NCBI GenBank assembly: GCA_964632305.1 | Contig: CAZWBR010000012.1 | Coordinates: 1 to 64,000, forward strand | Direction: 5' to 3' | DNA from: CAZWBR01 sp964632305 | GTDB lineage: Bacteria > Bacteroidota > Bacteroidia > Bacteroidales > Prolixibacteraceae | DNA: 64,000 bases | Shown: positions 34,817-43,510 of the stretch, one piece after another | Layout of the letters: each line of letters begins with the position of its first letter | Numbering within the stretch: position 1 is the first letter of the stretch | Notes under the pieces: model-generated | Databases searched by the model: none | Seen by the model: the letters and a program-made list of their open reading frames with translations, nothing else | What the model was told of the DNA's origin: nothing | Position numbers and translations under genes: made by a program

Positions 34817-36910
34817 ATGGTTACGGATAATAATATATTTGCTCAACAGCATTTCAAAACACATTTCCTGGATTCTAAACAAAATCTGATTGACCTCACC
34901 GACCAGTACATCGATGATCTTAACCTGGAAAGCCTCTCAATTGACGATCAAATCCTGCTGCTCCACCGCGAACTGTCTGCGCTGAACCAATCCATCCGGG
35001 AGTTCCAACATCAGGAATACATCGAGTTCTCACGTAACGACGACCTCCTCTTAAACCTCTTCATCGCCCGGTTATACTTCTTCGAATCCGACGAAACGGA
35101 GGCCATCCGTCAAGGCTTCCAGCTCTGCGAAAAAAGAAACAAGCTGATCGCTCGCTTCCTCGCCGCCAAAAAATCGCTCCAACCCTTCACCTTTGCCGAT
35201 TTCGTCTCCGGTAAACCCAATGTCGTCTTCTACCAATTACACGATCTCCCTCACGGAACTTCCGAATACGACTACTACGTCATGCGCTCCTGGCAGACGA
35301 AAAAGGTGCTGGACTGTGTCAGCGCGGAGCTCCAACTCCTCACCGGTCAATTCAACGCCGCTCTCGCCACGCGAAAAAACAAAAAAGCGCTGATCGAAAA
35401 GGAGCGCGCCCAACTGCTCAATATCTTTAGTAATTACAGGCAGTTCACCCCCGAATCCCTGATCGCCGGGCTATCCGGTTTGGAAGGTTGTCGCGACCAC
35501 GCTTTCCCGGCCAATTGTCAACTCTTTTATACCGATTTTTCCCGCTTCCTCGAGGGCAATCGGTTGGAAGAGTTGCTGACCCACCAATGGCTGAAAGCCG
35601 CTGCCTCCGCGCTGGCCCCTGCCCGGGAGATACCCCGTCATACCTTCCCCCCGCTCTTCTGCTGGTCGTTGATCCGCTACGATCAATGGCTCGATCAGAT
35701 ATCCAACAGCCCGATCAGTGAAAATCCCGATCCTGCCGACAAGGAGACGCTCTTCGAACAAACCTGGTCCGAAACCCTTTGGCTCTGCGATCGGCAGATC
35801 AATGAAACCCGGGCGGCCTATAATCTGCAAACACTTAATCCTTCCGACTATATCCGCTTCCTTTTCGATAAACTGGATCAATTACGAGACGATTTCAACC
35901 GGATGCCCGACCCCACTTATTACAACCTGTTGCTGAATCCCCTGGCCCTTAAATGCCACTTCCTGATCAACTGCCTCTTCGATGGCTGCGATCAGCCGGT
36001 CCAAAACCTGAAGAACGCGATGCGCATCAACGAGGAATTCAATTTCTTTCAACAGGAGATGCTCCAAACCAATAAAAATCCACTCCTGCTAAAACCGGAT
36101 GAGTGTTCCACTTTAGTCTCGTACCAAATCGTTGACCTGATTAATTATATGATCCCCAACCCTGAAATTGTGGATGATCTGTTGAAAATGCTTTCAGAAT
36201 CAACTACTCATCTGCGTTCTGGCCGCAAACCAATACTCTTTATTACCGAAGATCTGAAAGATATGCTTATCAATCTCTTTGAAAAAGCATTGAATAATTT
36301 TGAAAAACTTCTTGATCAACATCCCGAATCCCATAAAGCTGAATATGTCATTTGCCAGGAAAAACGGCTCGCTTTAAAAGCATTAAAGGCTCAAAGGCAA
36401 AAGACTGAACTTCATGTCTGTTTTAATCACTTGAAAGATTTTTTACAGATCGAAATTAAGACCATTTCTTCGTTGAAAAATTGCGAATCAATTAATCTTA
36501 ACGAGCTGTTAAATCCCCCAGTCAGCATTGAACCCGCAAAACCTTCTTTTGGCTTCGATGCTAAGCAAAAAGAAAAATTTGGGAAGCTTATCCAACGTCT
36601 ATGCTCCGAAATCCGGCTTTTAGACCTGGCTTATTCTTCCCCGTCTGAGCTGATCAATGTCTTAACCTCAAAAGATTTATCTAAAGAAAGAATAACAATT
36701 CATTTAGGCTGCCAAACTAATGAGTTTAAATATGTCTTGAAATGCTTAAAACCTATGTTTGCCAAGCTGAAACCCGTTGCAATTGAAGAATATGGCCTTT
36801 TTTATACAAAAGACGGTAATCCTTTAAAAGCTGCGAATATTTACAATTCTAATGACGAAAAAATCCTTTCAAAAGATAAAATCGATACAATATTCCACGA
36901 TTTGCAATAA
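34817..36910 (+). CDS. Large unrecognised element-borne protein
   Basis: The 697-residue soluble protein is rich in Leu, Asn, Gln and charged residues and is probably mostly helical. It has no signal peptide or membrane span. No catalytic motif was recognised. The C-terminal part (LGCQTNEFKYVLKCLKPMF, TKDGNPLKAANIYNS) resembles the end of RteC-type or similar element regulators, only weakly. Codon use changes sharply near 36090, from C-ending to A/T-ending codons. It stands alone between the integrase and the helix-turn-helix genes, a position often held by element-regulatory genes. Confidence 0.6.
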   Translation: MVTDNNIFAQQHFKTHFLDSKQNLIDLTDQYIDDLNLESLSIDDQILLLHRELSALNQSIREFQHQEYIEFSRNDDLLLNLFIARLYFFESDETEAIRQGFQLCEKRNKLIARFLAAKKSLQPFTFADFVSGKPNVVFYQLHDLPHGTSEYDYYVMRSWQTKKVLDCVSAELQLLTGQFNAALATRKNKKALIEKERAQLLNIFSNYRQFTPESLIAGLSGLEGCRDHAFPANCQLFYTDFSRFLEGNRLEELLTHQWLKAAASALAPAREIPRHTFPPLFCWSLIRYDQWLDQISNSPISENPDPADKETLFEQTWSETLWLCDRQINETRAAYNLQTLNPSDYIRFLFDKLDQLRDDFNRMPDPTYYNLLLNPLALKCHFLINCLFDGCDQPVQNLKNAMRINEEFNFFQQEMLQTNKNPLLLKPDECSTLVSYQIVDLINYMIPNPEIVDDLLKMLSESTTHLRSGRKPILFITEDLKDMLINLFEKALNNFEKLLDQHPESHKAEYVICQEKRLALKALKAQRQKTELHVCFNHLKDFLQIEIKTISSLKNCESINLNELLNPPVSIEPAKPSFGFDAKQKEKFGKLIQRLCSEIRLLDLAYSSPSELINVLTSKDLSKERITIHLGCQTNEFKYVLKCLKPMFAKLKPVAIEEYGLFYTKDGNPLKAANIYNSNDEKILSKDKIDTIFHDLQ

Positions 36911-36915
36911 AAAAC

Positions 36916-36958
36916 ATTTAGATTATTTGGATATCTAAATACTACCTAAAATCTAAAT
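36916..36958. promoter_or_regulatory. Repeated ATCTAAAT boxes, possible operator
   Basis: ATTTAGAT at 36916-36923 and two ATCTAAAT boxes at 36933-36940 and 36951-36958 lie upstream of the small helix-turn-helix gene at 37054. The second and third boxes are 18 bp apart. The repeats suggest a binding site for an element-encoded regulator. Confidence 0.45.
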
Positions 36959-37053
36959 ATCCGTTTAGTATTCAGTGCTTTATATTCGCTGATGTAATTA
37001 CAAAAGTTATTTCAGCCGGCTGATTTTTTATTCACTTTTTAAATCAGTAAATT

Positions 37054-37353
37054 ATGAACACTGAAATTGTTATTGAAAAATTGGACAGCATTCAACGGAT
37101 GCTTACCGAGCAGAACCTGCTCAAAAAAGAGGTGTTGTCCTTCAACGAAGCGGCCATCTATCTGGAGCTTTCCCATTCCCACCTCTACAAGCTCACCAGC
37201 AACGGCACGCTTCCTTTCTACAAGCCGAACGGCAAGAAGATCTATTTCCGCCGCGATGAGCTCGATCAGTGGTTACTGTCGGCCAAGCAGCTCTCTCTCG
37301 CCGAGATCCATGCCAAAGCCGAAAATCTTCAAATTAAATCAAGGAGGAGCTGA
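37054..37353 (+). CDS. Small helix-turn-helix (excisionase-like) protein
   Basis: The 99-residue protein has a MerR/excisionase-type winged helix (residues about 27-75, LSFNEAAIYLELSHSHLYKLTSNG and YFRRDELDQWL). Proteins of this kind next to integrases in Bacteroidota elements often act as excision factors or regulators. It is followed 2 nt later by a second helix-turn-helix gene, so the two are co-translated. The exact role is inferred. Confidence 0.85.
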   Translation: MNTEIVIEKLDSIQRMLTEQNLLKKEVLSFNEAAIYLELSHSHLYKLTSNGTLPFYKPNGKKIYFRRDELDQWLLSAKQLSLAEIHAKAENLQIKSRRS

Positions 37354-37355
37354 TC

Positions 37356-37649
37356 ATGAACGAACTGTTTCAGGCGATCAATCGTCTCAGAGACGACATC
37401 GAAAACCTCAAAAAATCGGTCGATAAAATCAACCGCCCTTATCCGAAGATACCCAACGGCCCCTGGCTCGACACCCAGGATGTGCTCTTCACGCTGAATA
37501 TCAGCAAACGCACCCTGCAAACCATGCGCGACCAGGGCCAGATCGCCTATTCCCGTATCCGGAATAAATTCTTCTACAAAGGATCTGACGTGGAAGAGAT
37601 GCTTCGGACTACTTATCGCAAAGCAACTAATCCGGTTCGCCGTGGATAA
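37356..37649 (+). CDS. Second small helix-turn-helix protein
   Basis: The 97-residue protein has the same type of fold as its neighbour (residues about 38-90, WLDTQDVLFTLNISKRTLQTMRDQGQIAYSRI), preceded by a helical N-terminus. Tandem pairs of this kind are standard in Bacteroidota mobile elements just upstream of the VirE-like primase gene. It overlaps that gene by 8 nt. Confidence 0.85.
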   Translation: MNELFQAINRLRDDIENLKKSVDKINRPYPKIPNGPWLDTQDVLFTLNISKRTLQTMRDQGQIAYSRIRNKFFYKGSDVEEMLRTTYRKATNPVRRG

Positions 37650-38568
37650 GCGCGAGATTCTCCGACAAACGCACGATGGACTGTTCATCTACAGCCACAT
37701 CCTGCAACAATACTACCCCGGCAAGCTGATGCTGAGCCTGGTAGGCGACCATTGTCAAACCACCCGGAATCCGTTTCTGGGTGGTTCCAAGACCCTCAAC
37801 ATCACCCGTAAGGAGGGCCTCTTCTGTTTTTCCGATAGTAGCAACGCTCAGTTCGTCGGCGATCCCTTCGGATTCGCCAACCATTTCTATCACCTACCCG
37901 AAGATCAGTTGCTTCGGAAGCTGATCGGGGAGCTTCATCTTAATTTCCATTCCCGGAAAGGCGCTCCTGAACCGTGTGATACGAAGCCGGAGATCCGTCT
38001 GGCGGAAGTTGACGAGATGCGAAACACGCCGCTGGTCAGCTATTTCAACCACCCGATCCAGAACACTCGACCGTCGCGTCAGCTCGAGCTGGTCGACATC
38101 TACCGGCTCATCCGCGGGACCACCTTTCAACCAATCACGCAACGGCTGCGCTCTATAGCCGATAGGGGAGAGGCCCGTCTTTTCAAGTCCCGCAATTTCG
38201 ATTACGTCACCTTTTCGGGTACCTTCTCGAAACGCGCCGACAACAGCCTGCTGAAACACTCCGGCCTGATCGCGATCGATTTCGACCACCTCGCCAGTGT
38301 TGAAGCGCTGAAGATGTGTCTGCTCGACGATCCCTGTTTCGATACCGTCTTGCTCTTCGTCTCCCCTTCGGGCGACGGACTCAAATGGATCATCCCCATC
38401 GACCTCACGGTTTGCTCCCATCAGGAGTGGTTCCAGGCCATTGCCGCCTACATCAGGGCCACCTACGATCTCGGTATCGATCCTTCGGGAAAAGATATCT
38501 CCCGGGCCTGCTTCCTGCCGCACGACCCCGACGTCTGGATCCATCCCTGGTTTTTAGATAGTCATTGA
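37642..38568 (+). CDS. VirE N-terminal / BT4734-like primase-fold protein
   Basis: The 308-residue protein has an N-terminal unmatched part and a VirE-N-like domain from about residue 130. LIAIDFDHL near residue 212 and VSPSGDGLKWII near residue 240 are typical of the primase-polymerase-like BT4734/VirE-N family. Its partner DUF3987 protein lies downstream, beyond a repeat array. Together they probably serve element replication. The last three codons (Asp-Ser-His) and the stop are contributed by the repeat array. Confidence 0.8.
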   Translation: MDKREILRQTHDGLFIYSHILQQYYPGKLMLSLVGDHCQTTRNPFLGGSKTLNITRKEGLFCFSDSSNAQFVGDPFGFANHFYHLPEDQLLRKLIGELHLNFHSRKGAPEPCDTKPEIRLAEVDEMRNTPLVSYFNHPIQNTRPSRQLELVDIYRLIRGTTFQPITQRLRSIADRGEARLFKSRNFDYVTFSGTFSKRADNSLLKHSGLIAIDFDHLASVEALKMCLLDDPCFDTVLLFVSPSGDGLKWIIPIDLTVCSHQEWFQAIAAYIRATYDLGIDPSGKDISRACFLPHDPDVWIHPWFLDSH

Positions 38569-38884
38569 TAGTCAGGAATAGTCATTGATAGTCATTGACC
38601 ACTTAATGACTATCAATGACCACCAATGACTACCAATGACTATCAGTGACCACCAATGACTACCAATGACGATCATTAACTATCAGTGACCACCAATGAC
38701 CACTTAATGACTATCAATGACGATCATTGACCACTTAATGACCACCATTGACAACTAGTGACCCTTAATGACTATCAATGACTATCAGTGACCACCAATG
38801 ACCACCAATGACTATCAGTGACCACCAATGACCACTTAATGACTATAAATGACCATCAATGACCACTTAATGGCCACCAATGAC
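38556..38884. repeat. Array of about 30 ten-bp repeats
   Basis: The unit is AATGACYAYC (variants AATGACCACC, AGTGACCACC, AATGACTATC). The first four units (38556-38595) are in reverse orientation (GATAGTCATT), then the array turns and runs forward. Occasional extra bases occur at TTAATGAC junctions. It lies between the VirE-like and DUF3987 genes. A replication-origin (iteron) or protein-binding role is possible; slippage-generated repeat DNA is the alternative. Confidence 0.9.
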
Positions 38885-38909
38885 CCATTATCTTCTAATT
38901 CTCAATACC

Positions 38910-40934
38910 ATGAACAATAAATTCAACCCCCTCGATTGGCTCAACAACACACCCGCCGATCCCTCCTCCCGTCCGGCCACCGCAATACCCTCCGGCGAAT
39001 CAATCATAGATCAGCCTGTCCACCAACCGAAAACTATCGGTATGGCGGATCAATCTATTCCCGACAATGGTCAATCGTCAATAGTCAATAAGCCTGTCCG
39101 CCCGCCGGCGGATAAATCAACTGATGTCGAAAATATCCTCTCCCTCCTCGAGTCCTCCCGCACCGACCTCACCGCCAACTATGCCGATTGGCGCGATATT
39201 GGCTTCGCCTTCGCCGATGCCTTCGGCGAGCAGGGTAGGGGTTACTATCACCGCGTCAGCCGTTTCTATCCTGGCTATACTCAGGCCGACTGTGACAAGC
39301 AGTACGATGCCTGCCTCAAATCGCACGGCCACGGCATCAACCTGAAAACCTTCTTCCACCTCGCCAAACAAGCCGGCATCCCCATCACCTCGCCTGTGCC
39401 TGTGCCTTCGTCTTTCCCTATGCCTGCGCCTGTGCCTGAGAACTCCCTGAGCCTGTCGAAGGGTGCCGCAGGTTCGCTTAGTCGCTTAGTCGCCTCGTCG
39501 CTTCGTCAATCCAATCGGGCTTCCGAATTCAATATTAAAAGTGATGAAGACCTGTCACCCTCCGCCCAATCGGTCAGCGCTTCAATTAGCAATATCACCT
39601 CCATCGAAGCAATCTCTCCGCCTCATCTGCCCGAATCAATCTATAACGATCTCCCCCTTTTCCTGAAAGAGATCTGTGACGCCGGTACCACTTCCGATGA
39701 AAAAGATCTGTTATTGCTCGGTTCTGTCGTTACCCTCAGCAGTTGTATCCCCAATATCTTCGGCTACTACCACAACCGAAAGGTATGTGCCAATCTCTAC
39801 CTCTTTGTCACGGCTCACGCTTCCGCGGGAAAAGGGATACTGACCCATTGCTCACGGTTGGTTTATCCGGTTCAAAAACAACTGCTGGCCGAGAACCAAC
39901 AGCTCAAAGCACGGTATGATCTCGAATACAACGAATATCTCTCCATTCGCAAAAAGAATCCTGCTGCCGAAAAACCCGAACGTCCTCCGGTGAAGATGCT
40001 TTTTATCCCGGCCAACAACAGCGCCTCCGGCGTCTTTCAATTGCTGCACGATAACCAGGGCCGGGGATTGATCTTCGAAACCGAGGGCGACACGATGGCC
40101 TATGCCTTTAAAAGCGATTACGGTAATTATTCCGATGGTTTCCGCAAAGCCTTTCACCACGAAACGATCCGTTATTACCGCAAAACCGATCGTGAATTTG
40201 TAAATATCGAACAACCGTGCTTGTCAGCAGTGCTCTCCGGCACGCCCAGACAGATTCAAAACCTGATCCCCGATACTGAAAATGGATTATTCAGCCGGTT
40301 CATCTTCTATTATCTCGAAATTGATTCCGAATGGAAAGATGTTTTTGAACGAAAAAGTGAAAATGGCCTGGATGATTATTTCGATCGTTATGCTTCACAG
40401 TTTTTTGACCTGTTCAGATCACTGAACAATAACACGGAAATCGAATTTACCTTGGAACCAGGCCAGCAAACCAAATTCAACGCCACCTTTGCAGCCTGGC
40501 AAAGCCGGTACGAAGAGTTGCTGGGTCTGGAATACAACGCCACGGTCCGTCGGTTAGGACTGATTACCTTTCGGATGGCCATGATCTTTTCTGTGCTGCG
40601 CGTGATGGAATCCGGCAATCTCGTTAATCCCCTGATCTGCGAAGAACGTGATTTCCAAAATGCCCTCTCCATTACGGAGGTGCTTATCCAACACGCTCAA
40701 AAAGTCTTTGCCGAGTTGATGCAAACCTCTTTAGTCCCAAAACAGGAAAACCGCCAGGAACGCTTCTTTGCCAATCTCCCCGACACCTTTACCCGCAAAG
40801 AGTACCTCGAGGTGGCAACCTGCTTGGGCATCCCCGACAAAACAGCCCAGGGCTACATCACCCGGTTGATCGCCAAAAACCTTCTCTCCCGCGACAAACA
40901 AAACCTTTATGCCAAATCCATACCACCCACCTAA
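38910..40934 (+). CDS. PriCT-2 and DUF3987 helicase-like replication protein
   Basis: An ATG at 38880 lies inside the repeat array, so the Met at 38910 (MNNKFNPLDWLNN) is preferred, giving 674 residues. A PriCT-2-like segment occurs at about 70-160 (WRDIGFAFADAFGEQGRGYYHRVSRF). A Pro/Ser-rich linker (about 165-210) follows, then the DUF3987 ATPase-like domain (Walker-A-like HASAGKG near residue 310). DUF3987 proteins pair with VirE-like primases in mobile elements. The linker contains sequence shared with intergenic repeats nearby. Confidence 0.85.
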   Translation: MNNKFNPLDWLNNTPADPSSRPATAIPSGESIIDQPVHQPKTIGMADQSIPDNGQSSIVNKPVRPPADKSTDVENILSLLESSRTDLTANYADWRDIGFAFADAFGEQGRGYYHRVSRFYPGYTQADCDKQYDACLKSHGHGINLKTFFHLAKQAGIPITSPVPVPSSFPMPAPVPENSLSLSKGAAGSLSRLVASSLRQSNRASEFNIKSDEDLSPSAQSVSASISNITSIEAISPPHLPESIYNDLPLFLKEICDAGTTSDEKDLLLLGSVVTLSSCIPNIFGYYHNRKVCANLYLFVTAHASAGKGILTHCSRLVYPVQKQLLAENQQLKARYDLEYNEYLSIRKKNPAAEKPERPPVKMLFIPANNSASGVFQLLHDNQGRGLIFETEGDTMAYAFKSDYGNYSDGFRKAFHHETIRYYRKTDREFVNIEQPCLSAVLSGTPRQIQNLIPDTENGLFSRFIFYYLEIDSEWKDVFERKSENGLDDYFDRYASQFFDLFRSLNNNTEIEFTLEPGQQTKFNATFAAWQSRYEELLGLEYNATVRRLGLITFRMAMIFSVLRVMESGNLVNPLICEERDFQNALSITEVLIQHAQKVFAELMQTSLVPKQENRQERFFANLPDTFTRKEYLEVATCLGIPDKTAQGYITRLIAKNLLSRDKQNLYAKSIPPT

Positions 40935-40959
40935 TTTGAAATACGACAAGTAGTTAATA

Positions 40960-40990
40960 AAAAGGTCAGGCTAGCTTCTGACCTTTTATG
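40960..40990 (+). terminator. Rho-independent terminator
   Basis: AAAAGGTCAG and CTGACCTTTT pair around GCTAGCTT, 25 nt past the DUF3987 gene stop, with a short T-run. Confidence 0.8.
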
Positions 40991-41117
40991 CATTGGAAAT
41001 CAGGGAAATGAGGATTCTCAGGAAATCATCCTTGCAACCTTAGCATCGCCCCGTCTCTCAGTCTCTCTCGCTTAGTCGCCCTCTCACTTAGTCTCTCCGT
41101 CCCTTCTGTCCTTTTTA

Positions 41118-41305
41118 TTTTAAGGAAATCTGCTCCCGCGGATATGCTATCCGTGGGCCTTAGACAAGGAATTTTCAATTCCTTACTTCTTGTTATTATC
41201 TTTTTTCGCGGCTCTGAAGGAGCCAGAGTTCTGGAACCGTGGGCAAAGCCCACGGAAGCGCAGCCCACGGAAGAGACCTGCTCGGCTCCCTCCATCCCCG
41301 CAGGG
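41118..41305. repeat. Multi-hairpin intergenic repeat, copy A
   Basis: It contains several palindromes: CCCGCGGATA...TATCCGTGGG, AAGGAATT...AATTCCTT, CTCTGAAGGAGCCAGAG and CCGTGGGCAAAGCCCACGG. A second copy is at 58488-58700. The rest of 40991-41644 is low-complexity (CTTAGTCGC and TCAGTCTCTC units, GTCAATCGTC units at 41405-41460) plus a 17-bp CCCTGAGCCTGTCGAAG element at 41522-41538. No gene was seen. Confidence 0.75.
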
Positions 41306-41644
41306 GGTGAACACCCACTGAGGAAATCAGGGAAATCAAGGAAATCAGGAAACCCAGCCTCTCAGTTGCTGCCTAAGCCCGTCGAAGGCCGCCCCTCAGT
41401 CACCCCATCCGTCAATGGTCAATCGTAAATCGTCAATCGTCAATCGTAAAATGGTCAATCGCCTCCCTCGCTCTGTCCCTCAGTCTCTCCGTCTCTTAGT
41501 CTCTCAGTCGCCCTAAGAGTTCCCTGAGCCTGTCGAAGTCTCCTCATTTCCTCACAATCCTTAATATCCTCAAATTAATTTTGACTAACTATTTGATAAA
41601 TAATCATAATCCCATAATTTAGTAATCACTTTAATCATTAACCT

Positions 41645-42856
41645 ATGCTATTCCATGATTCAAACCTCGTTCCTGTTCAAATCCTCGGTGATCTAACTGC
41701 TAAATACATTGTAAATCAGTCTTATCCGTCCCCGATCGATCTGGAAGTCGACGTTACCCCAACCAACACCCTTTACCTTAATCTGTTTATTTCCAATCAG
41801 GTTGAATGCGATTATCGCCTGCTGGTCGAAATTAGTGGCGACCGGCTTAAACTAATCGCACTGGGTGAGATGGCCCTCGATTATGTTTTTCTCTTCCCCG
41901 AGAATGACATTTTCTATGCCGCCCTCTTCAATCAGGATAACGAACTGGTAAAACTCGCCTGGGCCTGGCCTTCAGCTATTGAGAATCAGTGTCCCATCCC
42001 CGACAAAACCTTTGTCCAATTCAACCTCGATAGTTCAAAACCAACGTTCAGCCTGGTTAAACATGCCAAATCCCGTGGCCGCATGGTCATCGACATGAAA
42101 TTGGAGGCTAAAGGACTGAAATCCAATATGAGATACTGGTCCCTGAAAAACTTCCTGATCCCTTATGCCGAGCTGGTCAAGACCGCCCTCCTCGACAACA
42201 ACCCCAAGCTCCCTCCCAAGATCATGGAGGACGCGCTCGATTATGGCTTTAGTTTTATCGAGATAGGATCCCTTCACGCGCTGCTCGAGTTCAACTACCG
42301 CCTTCAGCTTTACGAAAGAAACACCGAGCTCGATAATCTGACCAACCTCTATCTGCTGCTCCATTCCGACAACGAAGAGGAGATCGTCGAATATCTCAAC
42401 CGTTTCAACAACAAGAAGATTATCCCCGAGTACCTGAAGGTGCTGAAGTCGATCATCAACCACGATGCAGGGTTCACTTCCAAAGTAGCCACTCCACATG
42501 AAGAGCTGGCCGATATCTGGCTCAACCGGCAACGATCGTTGCAAATCAAAAATATCGTCGAAACCAAGCTGCCCGAAACAGCCTATGAGGAAACCGTCAT
42601 CGGAACCCTCACCTGTCTCGATTTCGAACCCAAAAAATGCCCCGTCTTCACCCTCCATGCCGCCTTCGACGACCAGGTCTACAGCGGCACCATCGACCCC
42701 TCCCTCGACCAGATGATGAGCAGCGCCTGGTTCCAGTTCCGTACCAAAATCTACGAGTGCACCCTCCGCGTCACCTTCACCCCCGAATCCCTCAAAAATG
42801 CCGAACAATACAAATACACCCTGCTCCGTATCGACGAACTCCCCGATTCCGACTGA
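41645..42856 (+). CDS. Unrecognised 403-residue protein
   Basis: This soluble protein has no signal peptide. The first 150 residues look beta-rich (LEVDVTPTNTLYLNLFISN, YRLLVEISGDRLKLIALG). The middle is helical (about 160-300), and the end is again beta-rich (about 320-400, VIGTLTCLDFEPKKCPVFTL). No family was recognised with confidence. It stands alone between repeat-rich gaps just before the restriction operon. Such a position in a defence-type island makes a role in defence or regulation possible, not shown. Confidence 0.55.
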   Translation: MLFHDSNLVPVQILGDLTAKYIVNQSYPSPIDLEVDVTPTNTLYLNLFISNQVECDYRLLVEISGDRLKLIALGEMALDYVFLFPENDIFYAALFNQDNELVKLAWAWPSAIENQCPIPDKTFVQFNLDSSKPTFSLVKHAKSRGRMVIDMKLEAKGLKSNMRYWSLKNFLIPYAELVKTALLDNNPKLPPKIMEDALDYGFSFIEIGSLHALLEFNYRLQLYERNTELDNLTNLYLLLHSDNEEEIVEYLNRFNNKKIIPEYLKVLKSIINHDAGFTSKVATPHEELADIWLNRQRSLQIKNIVETKLPETAYEETVIGTLTCLDFEPKKCPVFTLHAAFDDQVYSGTIDPSLDQMMSSAWFQFRTKIYECTLRVTFTPESLKNAEQYKYTLLRIDELPDSD

Positions 42857-42908
42857 TCATTAGTTAGTTGAGGTAAACAATTTTTTCAGAATCGAAGCCC
42901 TAACTGAT

Positions 42909-42985
42909 CAATCGCTAATCGTCTCCCAATAATTTTTAGGACGTCAAATGGTAAATCGTCAATGGTAAATCGTCAATCATATATC
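42909..42985. repeat. Direct repeat flanking the cargo, left copy
   Basis: The sequence around AATCGTC..CCAATAAT...AGGACGT is repeated with changes at 60248-60295, after the last cargo gene. The rest of 42857-43072 shows only GTAAATCGTCAATGG-type units. Confidence 0.6.
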
Positions 42986-43072
42986 CTTCCCCATGCAATT
43001 CACCACAACCTCCCTCAAACAGCAACGCTCACCAACCTATGACCCCCCCAAAAAAAGAAATTTCCCCTCATC

Positions 43073-43105
43073 TTGGCTATTCCCCCCCTCTTTTTGTTAA
43101 CTTTG
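43073..43105 (+). promoter_or_regulatory. Probable promoter of the restriction-modification operon
   Basis: TAACTTTG (43098-43105) fits the Bacteroidota -7 box TAnnTTTG. TTGG at 43073-43076, 21 bp further up, is a possible -33 box. It would give a leader of about 95 nt before the XRE gene. Confidence 0.5.
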
Positions 43106-43204
43106 ACAGAATTGTCTAAACAGCGCTTATCAATCGATTTTTGTCAAACGCTGCAACGACGGTTCCCTGATCAATGTCTCTTAATTCAATCTGTACAACA
43201 GCCA

Positions 43205-43510
43205 ATGAAGATGAAAAATGCAACCTTTGGCGCTTTCCTCAAAGCGCAGCGCGAACAAAAAGGAATCCCTCAACGACTGGTCGCCCACGCGTTGAATGTC
43301 GATACCAGCACCCTCTCCAAGATGGAACTGGGCGAACGGCAGATTACCCTGGCCATGATCGATCCGTTGGCTAAGGCGCTGGACCTCGATTTCAAAACAC
43401 TTCAGATCTATTTCATCTCCGAAAAAATCCTGACCGACTTCTCCGGCCAATCATTCCTGAATGAGGCATTGCATTTAACCATTAAAAAATTAGCAATTCA
43501 TCAATTATGA
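43205..43510 (+). CDS. XRE-family controller of the restriction operon
   Basis: An open frame from 43073 exists, but the Met at 43205 (MKMKNATFGAFLKAQREQKG) gives a normal helix-turn-helix protein of 101 residues. The helix-turn-helix is at about 8-62 (LVAHALNVDTSTLSKMELGERQITLAMIDPLAKAL; key pieces). It overlaps hsdM by 4 nt. Its place suggests a controller protein that delays or limits restriction, as known for other restriction systems; this is inferred. Confidence 0.8.
   Translation: MKMKNATFGAFLKAQREQKGIPQRLVAHALNVDTSTLSKMELGERQITLAMIDPLAKALDLDFKTLQIYFISEKILTDFSGQSFLNEALHLTIKKLAIHQL

Noticed and set aside
38556..38884. CRISPR array
   Set aside because: Repeats are only 10 bp and directly adjacent, with no spacers and no cas genes.
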